This document shows positions 22,350 through 28,384 of a stretch of 28,384 bases of DNA, one piece after another. A model generated the notes under the pieces. It did not search any database, was not told the DNA's origin, and saw nothing but the letters and a program-made list of their open reading frames with translations. Source of the DNA: Nitrospiraceae bacterium (lineage in GTDB: Bacteria; Nitrospirota; Nitrospiria; Nitrospirales; Nitrospiraceae). The position numbers were made by a program, and so were the translations under genes. Within the stretch, counting starts at the first letter, position 1, and each line of letters starts with the position of its first letter. Location: NCBI GenBank assembly GCA_005800255.1, contig SYGW01000026.1:1-28384 (forward strand), read 5' to 3'.

Positions 22350-22424
22350 TTCCTACTTGGCCTGCGCCACTTCCAGCCGACGGACGGGTGACCGCCTCAC
22401 TGGGCTGGAAAGAGGGGGTTAGTT

Positions 22425-23501
22425 ATGTCCGGAGACCTTTCCGATTACCGGAAAGAAATCGATCGTATCGATGACGAGATTTTGCGTCTGCTGAATGAGC
22501 GGTCCAAAAGCGTCATTGAGATCGGTAAGCTCAAGAAGCAGCAGGACGCTGACGCCAACCTCCATACCCCGGCGCGTGAGGCGGCTATCATTGCGCGCCT
22601 TGTCCAGCAGAATTCCGGACCCTTTCCCTCCGAGGCGATTCGTCCCGTTTATCGTGAGATCATGTCCGCCTCTCTTTCGCTTGAGGGCCCTCAGAAAGTG
22701 GCCTATCTGGGGCCTCGCGCCACGTTTACGCACATGGCCTGTATGCAGAAGTTCGGGTCCTCCGCCCAATATATTCCGGTCAACAGCATCAAGGATGTCT
22801 TCAACGAAGTCGAGCGGGGGCGAGCCAATTTCGGCGTGGTTCCGATTGAGAACACGACGGAAGGGGTGGTGAACCATACGCTCGATATGTTCATCGACTC
22901 CAATCTCTTGATCTATGGCGAAATTCTTCAGGAAGTGTCCCATCACTTGCTCTCGAAGTCCGGCGTGATGGAAGAGGTGAAGAAAATTCACTCGCATCCC
23001 CAGGCCATTGCTCAATGCCGAAACTGGCTGGAGACTAACCTGCCCAACGTGCCGGTGTCGGAAGTGGCGAGCACTGCCCGCGCGGCGGAACTCTGTCTGG
23101 AGAATCCTTCGCTCGCCGCCATTGCTTCGGAGTTGGCGGCCCAGCTCTACGGATTGAAGGTCATCAAGGCCCGCATCGAAGACAACATGAACAATATGAC
23201 CCGTTTCCTGATCCTGTCTCAGAAGCCGCCTCAGCGCACGGGGAAAGACAAGACTTCCTTGATGTTGTCGGTGAAAGACAAGGTCGGCGCCCTTTACGAT
23301 CTGCTTAGGCCTTTCGCTTCGCATGGTCTGAGCATGACCAAGATTGAATCGCGTCCCTCCAGGCGGAAAGCCTGGGAGTATATTTTCTTCGTCGATATCG
23401 AAGGCCATATCGAGGAAGAGCGGGTCAAGAAAGCCGTTGAAGAAATCACCGGCCGTTGCCTCTTCATGAAAGTGCTGGGATCGTACCCGGCGCACAATTA
23501 G
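22425..23501 (+). CDS. pheA: Bifunctional chorismate mutase / prephenate dehydratase
   Basis: This P-protein (358 residues) converts chorismate to prephenate and then phenylpyruvate for phenylalanine synthesis. Residues 1-90 are an AroQ chorismate mutase (YRKEIDRIDDEILRLLNERS, with IGKLKKQQ). Residues 92-270 are the dehydratase (VAYLGPRATFTHMA, VVPIENTTEGVVNHTLDMF, and NNMTRFLIL with the catalytic TRF). Residues 275-358 are an ACT domain with the phenylalanine-binding TKIESRPSRRKAWEY, so feedback inhibition is expected. It is the first gene of the operon; hisC follows after 4 nt. Confidence 0.97.
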   Translation: MSGDLSDYRKEIDRIDDEILRLLNERSKSVIEIGKLKKQQDADANLHTPAREAAIIARLVQQNSGPFPSEAIRPVYREIMSASLSLEGPQKVAYLGPRATFTHMACMQKFGSSAQYIPVNSIKDVFNEVERGRANFGVVPIENTTEGVVNHTLDMFIDSNLLIYGEILQEVSHHLLSKSGVMEEVKKIHSHPQAIAQCRNWLETNLPNVPVSEVASTARAAELCLENPSLAAIASELAAQLYGLKVIKARIEDNMNNMTRFLILSQKPPQRTGKDKTSLMLSVKDKVGALYDLLRPFASHGLSMTKIESRPSRRKAWEYIFFVDIEGHIEEERVKKAVEEITGRCLFMKVLGSYPAHN

Positions 23502-23505
23502 CACC

Positions 23506-24588
23506 ATGCCACTGAAGGTCCATCCAGATATCGCTTCGCTGAGTCCCTATGTTCCCGGGAAGCCGATTGAGGAGCTTCAACGGGAGCTGGGTCTCGCGCG
23601 CGTCATCAAGCTGGCGTCCAACGAGAATCCCTTGGGCCCCTCCCCGAAGGCGCTCGCCGCGTTGCACGAGGGCCATGAGACCCTGCACCGCTATCCGGAC
23701 GGAGGCGCATTTCGTCTGCGCGAAGCCTTGGCGGGTCGCTGCAAGGTGACGTCGGATCAGGTGATCCTCGGGAACGGATCGGATGAAATCCTGGGCCTGT
23801 TGGCCAGGACCTTTTTGGCCCCGGGCGATGAAGCGGTCATGGCGGACCAGACCTTCGTCATCTATAAGATGGAAGTGACAGCTGCGCACGGAAAGCCGGT
23901 CATCGTCCCCTTGAAACAGTGGAAGCACGATCTTCCGGCGATGGCGGACGCCATCACGGACCGGACGAGGCTGCTCTTCCTCTGCAACCCCAACAATCCG
24001 ACCGGTACGATGGTGTCGGCTGAGGAAGTCGAGCGGCTGCTCGCGTGCGTGCCGGCTCACGTCATCGTGGTCTTCGACGAAGCCTATGTCGAGTATGTCC
24101 GGAGTCCGCAGTTTCCTGACTCCCTGGCCTATGTGAAGCAGGGGCGGAACGTGATCGTGCTGCGGACATTTTCGAAGATCTATGGCCTCGCGGGCTTACG
24201 CATCGGGTATGGCGTGGCGACGACGGAGATCGTGAATTTCCTCAACCGACTCCGTCCTCCCTTCAATGCGAACAGTCTGGCGCAGCGCGCCGCCCTTGCC
24301 GCCCTCGGTGACGACGACCATATGGCGCGGAGCCGGGCGGTGAATGCAGCAGGGATGGAGCAGGTAGTCAAGGGCTTGACCGATCTCGGATTTGCACCGA
24401 TTCCGAGCGAAGCGAATTTTATCTATGTTGATATCGGACGGGATGGCCGAACGGTGTTCGAGGCCCTGTTGCGGGAGGGTCTCATCATTCGTCACATCGA
24501 AGGGCCTATGGTTCGCGTGACCGTTGGCCAGGAAGAAGAGAACAGGGAATTTTTGGCTGCGCTCAAGCGGGTGCTTCATCCGCGTTGA
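23506..24588 (+). CDS. hisC: Histidinol-phosphate / aromatic aminotransferase
   Basis: This is a PLP-dependent class I/II aminotransferase of the HisC family (360 residues). It has KLASNENPLGPSPKA near the N-terminus, NGSDEILGLLARTF, CNPNNPTGTMVS and DEAYVEY, then the PLP lysine in TFSKIYGLAGLRIGYG and a late ending with RVTVGQEEENREFL. Its place between pheA and aroF suggests that it transaminates phenylpyruvate or hydroxyphenylpyruvate, or serves both histidine and aromatic pathways. Substrate range cannot be read from sequence alone. Confidence 0.92.
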   Translation: MPLKVHPDIASLSPYVPGKPIEELQRELGLARVIKLASNENPLGPSPKALAALHEGHETLHRYPDGGAFRLREALAGRCKVTSDQVILGNGSDEILGLLARTFLAPGDEAVMADQTFVIYKMEVTAAHGKPVIVPLKQWKHDLPAMADAITDRTRLLFLCNPNNPTGTMVSAEEVERLLACVPAHVIVVFDEAYVEYVRSPQFPDSLAYVKQGRNVIVLRTFSKIYGLAGLRIGYGVATTEIVNFLNRLRPPFNANSLAQRAALAALGDDDHMARSRAVNAAGMEQVVKGLTDLGFAPIPSEANFIYVDIGRDGRTVFEALLREGLIIRHIEGPMVRVTVGQEEENREFLAALKRVLHPR

Positions 24589-24606
24589 GTGCAGGGTGAG
24601 GGCGAC

Positions 24607-25620
24607 ATGATCATTGTATTGAAACCAGAAGCCAGCGAACGGGAAGTCGACCACATTATCGATCGGCTTCGCGAGTTAGGCTTGAAGTCGCAATTGTCGA
24701 CCGGCCAGGAACGGACGATTATCGCCGTCATCGGCGACGATCGGATTCTGCATAACCAGCCGCTCACGGCCTTGCCTGGTGTGGAAAGTGTGCTGCCGAT
24801 TCTCGCGCCCTGGAAACTCGTCAGCCGGGAGTTCAAGCGTGAGGGCACGATCATCGATGTGGGCGGTGTCAAGATCGGCGGCAACAAGCTGGTTATTATG
24901 GCGGGCCCCTGCGCGGTGGAACGGCTCGAATTGACGGTCGGAATCGCTCACGAGGTCAAGGCGGCCGGCGCGAGCATTTTACGCGGCGGCGCTTACAAGC
25001 CTCGCACCTCTCCCTATTCCTTTCAGGGGTTGGGCCGCGAAGGATTGGACTATCTGCTGGAGGCGAAGAAGCAGACCGGGCTGCCGGTGGTCAGCGAGAT
25101 TCTGGACACCCGCGACATCGATCTGTTTCTCGCAAAGGCCGACATCATCCAGATCGGCGCGCGCAACATGCAGAACTTCGAACTCCTCAAAGAAGTCGGG
25201 GCCTATGACAAGCCGGTGCTGTTGAAGCGGGGCCTGTCTGCTACGATCAAAGAATTTCTGTTGTCGGCGGAATACATCATGTCACGCGGAAACCAGAACG
25301 TCATGCTGTGTGAGCGGGGGATCAGGACCTTCGAAACGCAATATCGCAACACGCTCGACCTGGCGGCGGTGCCGACGCTGAAAGAACTCTCGCATTTGCC
25401 CGTCATCGTCGATCCCAGCCATGCAACTGGCAAGTGGAATCTGGTGGCGCCGATGTCGAAAGCGGCCGTAGCAGCCGGGGCGGACGGCATTCTGATCGAA
25501 GTCCATTCGAACCCGGAATGCGCGCTGTGCGACGGGGAAGAATCGATCAAGCCGAGCAAGTTCAAAGAGCTGATGCATGACATGCGGAAGATCGCGGTCG
25601 CAGTCGATCGGGACTTGTAA
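24607..25620 (+). CDS. aroF: 3-deoxy-7-phosphoheptulonate (DAHP) synthase
   Basis: This enzyme condenses phosphoenolpyruvate and erythrose-4-phosphate in the first step of the shikimate pathway. At 337 residues it matches the type I-beta form with an N-terminal ferredoxin-like regulatory domain (about 1-70, [19 protein letters not shown]). The TIM barrel follows: [60 protein letters not shown], and late metal ligands in [10 protein letters not shown] and [11 protein letters not shown] 24607 follows GGTGAGGG; a GTG at 24589 is possible but adds residues unlike the family. tyrA starts 46 nt later. The symbol could equally be aroG. Confidence 0.96.
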   Translation: MIIVLKPEASEREVDHIIDRLRELGLKSQLSTGQERTIIAVIGDDRILHNQPLTALPGVESVLPILAPWKLVSREFKREGTIIDVGGVKIGGNKLVIMAGPCAVERLELTVGIAHEVKAAGASILRGGAYKPRTSPYSFQGLGREGLDYLLEAKKQTGLPVVSEILDTRDIDLFLAKADIIQIGARNMQNFELLKEVGAYDKPVLLKRGLSATIKEFLLSAEYIMSRGNQNVMLCERGIRTFETQYRNTLDLAAVPTLKELSHLPVIVDPSHATGKWNLVAPMSKAAVAAGADGILIEVHSNPECALCDGEESIKPSKFKELMHDMRKIAVAVDRDL

Positions 25621-25666
25621 CCTGAAGGACTCAGGATGGAGGCTCGGCCTCGATCCAGCTTGAAGC

Positions 25667-26560
25667 ATGGCGCTGCACTTTACACAGGTCGCGATTATCG
25701 GAGTCGGGTTGATCGGCGGATCGCTTGGTATGATCCTGCGCCGCAAGGGTTTGGCGACCAGAGTTGTCGGGGTCGGGCGGCGCATCGAAAATTTGAAGAC
25801 GGCGGTGGAGCTGGGCGCGATCGATCGCTACGTCGTCGATCCCAAAGAGGGAGTGAGGGATGCCGATCTGGTCGTGCTGGCGACGCCGGTCGATACCTAT
25901 GAGCGGCATTTGACGGAATGGGCCTTCTGTTTGAAGAAGGGCGCGATTGTGACCGATGTCGGTAGCGTGAAGGGGCTCCTGGTGGAACAGGCTGAACGGG
26001 CCATGCCGGCCGGCGTGCATTTTGTCGGAGCCCATCCCATTGCCGGCAAGGAAAAGACGGGCGTGGCGGCCGGCTCTGATCAGCTCTTTATGGGGGCGCG
26101 CTGCATCGTCACTCCAACCAAGACAACGGACCAGCAGGCGCTCGATCAAGTGATCGCGATGTGGCGGGAGACCGGCTCGGTGGTGTTGACGATGGATGCT
26201 CATCTGCACGACAAGATCCTCGGCGCGGTGAGCCATCTGCCCCATGTGGCGGCCTTTGCCTTGATCAATGCTCTGGTGGAGATTCGCGATCAACGGCTGC
26301 CCTCCCTCGATCTGGCGAATCACTCGGGCGGCGGGTTGCGGGATACGACCAGGATTGCCGCCAGTTCGCCTGAAATGTGGCGAGATATATTTCTCTGGAA
26401 CCGCGACAATGTGGTCGCGTTTATTGAGGCCTACGAACGGTCGTTGGGCCAATTGAAGCAGCTCATTCGAGTGGGTGATGCAGCGGGGATCGAAAAGGAA
26501 CTCGAACGAGCCAGGCAGGAACGAGAGAAGCTTTCTGCAAAGCCGGTTGTGTCCGCATAA
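25667..26560 (+). CDS. tyrA: Prephenate dehydrogenase
   Basis: This NAD(P)-dependent enzyme converts prephenate (or arogenate) to the tyrosine precursor. It has 297 residues. The Rossmann motif GVGLIGGSL is at 12-20, followed by [20 protein letters not shown] and [14 protein letters not shown], with the catalytic histidine in this last segment. The helical dimerisation domain contains [14 protein letters not shown] and [19 protein letters not shown]. No C-terminal ACT domain is present, so tyrosine feedback would have to act differently. Only a weak ribosome-binding site precedes ATG 25667. aroA starts 5 nt after the stop. Confidence 0.96.
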   Translation: MALHFTQVAIIGVGLIGGSLGMILRRKGLATRVVGVGRRIENLKTAVELGAIDRYVVDPKEGVRDADLVVLATPVDTYERHLTEWAFCLKKGAIVTDVGSVKGLLVEQAERAMPAGVHFVGAHPIAGKEKTGVAAGSDQLFMGARCIVTPTKTTDQQALDQVIAMWRETGSVVLTMDAHLHDKILGAVSHLPHVAAFALINALVEIRDQRLPSLDLANHSGGGLRDTTRIAASSPEMWRDIFLWNRDNVVAFIEAYERSLGQLKQLIRVGDAAGIEKELERARQEREKLSAKPVVSA

Positions 26561-26565
26561 CACGT

Positions 26566-27888
26566 ATGACGTCTATCACCATCACGCCAGGCAGACCGTT
26601 GCAGGGAACGATTTTCGTCCCCGGCGATAAGTCGATCACGCATCGCGCGATCATCCTGACCGCCTTGGCCAATGGGCTCAGCAGGGTTGCCCGTTATTGC
26701 CGAGGCGAGGACTGTCTCAATACGATGCGCGCGCTGCAGGCCCTGGGAGTCCGTATCGATGAATCGTCCGAGGAGCTGTGCGTACATGGAAAAGGCTTGT
26801 GGGGCCTGACCGAGCCGAGCGGACCGATCGATTGCGGGAACTCAGGCACAGGTATTCGCCTGTTGACCGGTCTGTTGGCGGGACAGGATTTTTTTACCGT
26901 CTTGAACGGCGATGAATCCATCCGGCGTCGTCCGATGGGGCGAATCGTCAAGCCGCTGCGGGAAATGGGCGCGAGCATCGCAGGCCGCAAGGGCGGTGAA
27001 TTGGCGCCTCTCGCCGTAACGGGGAGTCGTCTCCGTGCGATCACCTATGTGTCGCCGGTGGCGAGCGCGCAAATCAAATCCGCCCTGTTGCTTGCGGCTT
27101 TGTTTGCCGAGGGGACGAGCCGGATCACGGAGCCTCGTCTCTCGCGGGACCATACGGAACGGATGTTTCAGTTTTTCGGTATTGGATTGAAGCGGGAAGG
27201 AACGACTTTGCTGGTCGAGGGACGGCCTTCGGTCGGATGGAACGGGGTGCCGCAGCTTGTCGTGCCGGGCGATTTTTCCGCCGCCGCTTTTTTCATCGTG
27301 GGCGCGACGATTGTGCCCGGTTCGGATGTGACGATCCGGCACGTGGGGATCAATCCGACCAGGACCGGTTTGCTGGATGTGATGATGAGCATGGGCGCGG
27401 ATATTCAATTGCTTAATCGGCGGGACGAGGCGGGAGAGCCGGTCGCGGATATCCGGGTGAAGTCGGCCAGATTGCATGGGGTATCGGTCGGGCCCGATCT
27501 GATTCCTCAGACGATCGATGAGTTCCCGATCCTCTGCGTCGCGGCAGCGGTTGCGCAGGGAGAGACGATTATCTCCGGAGCTGAAGAGCTGCGGGTGAAA
27601 GAGAGCGATCGGATCGTGACCGTTTCGACGGAGTTGCGCGCGATGGGGGCTCAGATTACGGAACGGCCTGACGGGATGGTGGTGCGAGGGCTGGGCACGG
27701 CAGAGAAGAATGGCTTTTTGCGGGCTGCGCATGGCCGCAGCCACGGTGACCACCGCGTGGCGATGTCGTTGGCCATTGCCGGCTTGACCGCGTCCGCGCC
27801 GACCGTGATCGATGAGACTGCCTGCATCGACACATCGTTTCCGGCCTTTCAGCGCACACTGTTGGAATTATTGACGGAATGTCAGTGA
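26566..27888 (+). CDS. aroA: 3-phosphoshikimate 1-carboxyvinyltransferase (EPSP synthase)
   Basis: This enzyme adds the enolpyruvyl group of PEP to shikimate-3-phosphate, the sixth step of the shikimate pathway. It has 440 residues, the usual length. It starts with GTIFVPGDKSITHRAI (K22), and NSGTGIRLLTGLLAGQ, RRPMGRIVKPLREMGA, SAQIKSALLLAALFAEG and late LRVKESDRI and HGDHRVAMSLAIAG follow. The NSGTGIR segment differs from the NAGTAMR of E. coli-type enzymes and is closer to Gram-positive forms. The 3' end contains a promoter and the start of cmk. Confidence 0.97.
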   Translation: MTSITITPGRPLQGTIFVPGDKSITHRAIILTALANGLSRVARYCRGEDCLNTMRALQALGVRIDESSEELCVHGKGLWGLTEPSGPIDCGNSGTGIRLLTGLLAGQDFFTVLNGDESIRRRPMGRIVKPLREMGASIAGRKGGELAPLAVTGSRLRAITYVSPVASAQIKSALLLAALFAEGTSRITEPRLSRDHTERMFQFFGIGLKREGTTLLVEGRPSVGWNGVPQLVVPGDFSAAAFFIVGATIVPGSDVTIRHVGINPTRTGLLDVMMSMGADIQLLNRRDEAGEPVADIRVKSARLHGVSVGPDLIPQTIDEFPILCVAAAVAQGETIISGAEELRVKESDRIVTVSTELRAMGAQITERPDGMVVRGLGTAEKNGFLRAAHGRSHGDHRVAMSLAIAGLTASAPTVIDETACIDTSFPAFQRTLLELLTECQ

Positions 27889-27898
27889 CAGCTATAAT
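27871..27898 (+). promoter_or_regulatory. Internal promoter upstream of cmk
   Basis: TTGACG (27871-27876) and a perfect TATAAT (27893-27898) are 16 nt apart, straddling the end of aroA. Transcription would begin near 27905, after the ATG at 27879. If used, it would favour the GTG at 27912 or TTG at 27948 as the cmk start. Confidence 0.6.
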
Positions 27899-28384
27899 AC
27901 GGGGCCACGACGTGGGAACTGCGACGGAACATAAACCAGCGAATCGGTTGATCGTGGCGATCGACGGCCCTGCCGGTGTCGGTAAGAGCACGGCGGCCAA
28001 GTCGCTGGCCGCCCGATTGGGCTATCTCTATCTCGATACCGGGGCTCTCTATCGGGCGACGGCCTGGGCCGTGATTGCGTCAGGGTTGGATCCGGCTGAC
28101 GGGGTGGCGGTTGCCGCATTGTTGCCCAGTCTCTCGATTGAGATGCCGTTGCATCATGGAACCGCCACGGTCCTGGTCAACGGTCGGGATGTGACCGGCG
28201 AACTCAGAACGCCCAGCGTGTCGGCCGCGGCATCGGTGGTCTCCGCCATTCCCGCAGTGCGGGCCTGGCTGTTGCCGATCCAGCGGCAGATTGGAGCGGG
28301 CGGGGCGGTGGTGGCGGAAGGGCGCGACATGGGCACGAAGGTGTTTCCCGCCGCAGACGTGAAATTTTTCCTCGAAGCGGACCC
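27879..28384 (+). CDS. cmk: Cytidylate kinase, N-terminal part
   Basis: This P-loop kinase phosphorylates CMP and dCMP. The frame is open to the window edge, giving about 168 residues of an expected 220 or so. LIVAIDGPAGVGKSTAAKSLA is the nucleotide-binding start, with YLDTGALYRA and VVAEGRDMGTKVFP after it. Four in-frame starts are possible: ATG 27879 (overlapping aroA by 10 nt), GTG 27885, GTG 27912 and TTG 27948. The last matches the usual MIIAIDGP start most closely; the first is given here as the longest form. In related gene orders cmk is followed by rpsA; that region is outside the window. Confidence 0.93.
   Translation, partial: MSVTAIIRGHDVGTATEHKPANRLIVAIDGPAGVGKSTAAKSLAARLGYLYLDTGALYRATAWAVIASGLDPADGVAVAALLPSLSIEMPLHHGTATVLVNGRDVTGELRTPSVSAAASVVSAIPAVRAWLLPIQRQIGAGGAVVAEGRDMGTKVFPAADVKFFLEAD

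Noticed and set aside
22234..22424. Phenylalanine leader peptide or T-box upstream of pheA
   Set aside because: No short frame with clustered Phe codons and no T-box sequence was seen; only a CCAGCC/GGCTGG pair is present.

Overview
The window reads as chromosomal DNA of a GC-rich bacterium, most likely Nitrospira or a close relative in the Nitrospirota. Three things suggest this: an archaeal-type phenylalanyl-tRNA synthetase in a bacterial gene neighbourhood, a long sulfite reductase fused to a TusA domain, and the order pheA-hisC-aroF-tyrA-aroA-cmk. The assignment rests on gene content and remembered family features, not on a search. I see no plasmid, prophage, transposase or CRISPR array. 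The unusual material is in intergenic repeats, fusions, degenerate domains and one broken gene.

Bases 1-8100 are mostly translation genes. The 3' end of rpe leads into pheS-pheT on the plus strand. These converge on a minus-strand block that reads HU, tRNA-Val(GAC), thrS, infC, rpmI, rplT. PheS (520 aa) and PheT (572 aa) have archaeal/eukaryotic architecture, and pheST points the opposite way from the usual thrS-infC-rpmI-rplT-pheST order. infC appears to start at AUC. A terminator-like hairpin lies between the tRNA and thrS. A small Fis/NtrC-type DNA-binding protein is read leftwards from a strong promoter at 8119-8147.

Bases 8375-16452 are a sulfate-assimilation cluster: a cysteine-free Rrf2 regulator with a probable operator at its own promoter, a siroheme reductase with cluster motifs in both halves and a TusA tail, APS reductase (cysH), a TrpD-like protein of unknown role, cysD, and cysN fused to a degenerate APS-kinase domain. 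Together they would convert sulfate to APS, sulfite and sulfide. Four long palindromic repeats from two families lie just after stop codons in this cluster and cut it into segments. No copy was seen elsewhere in the window.

Bases 16540-19176 hold an Mrp/NBP35 ATPase, a protein with two PCP_red domains behind a zinc ribbon, and a membrane-protein pseudogene with a nonsense codon and a frameshift. Bases 19211-22233 hold yebC, ruvA, a secreted Cys-rich repeat protein and ruvB, with no ruvC. Bases 22320-28384 are an aromatic amino-acid operon (pheA, hisC, aroF, tyrA, aroA) that runs into cmk, which is cut by the window edge and has a near-consensus promoter inside the end of aroA.
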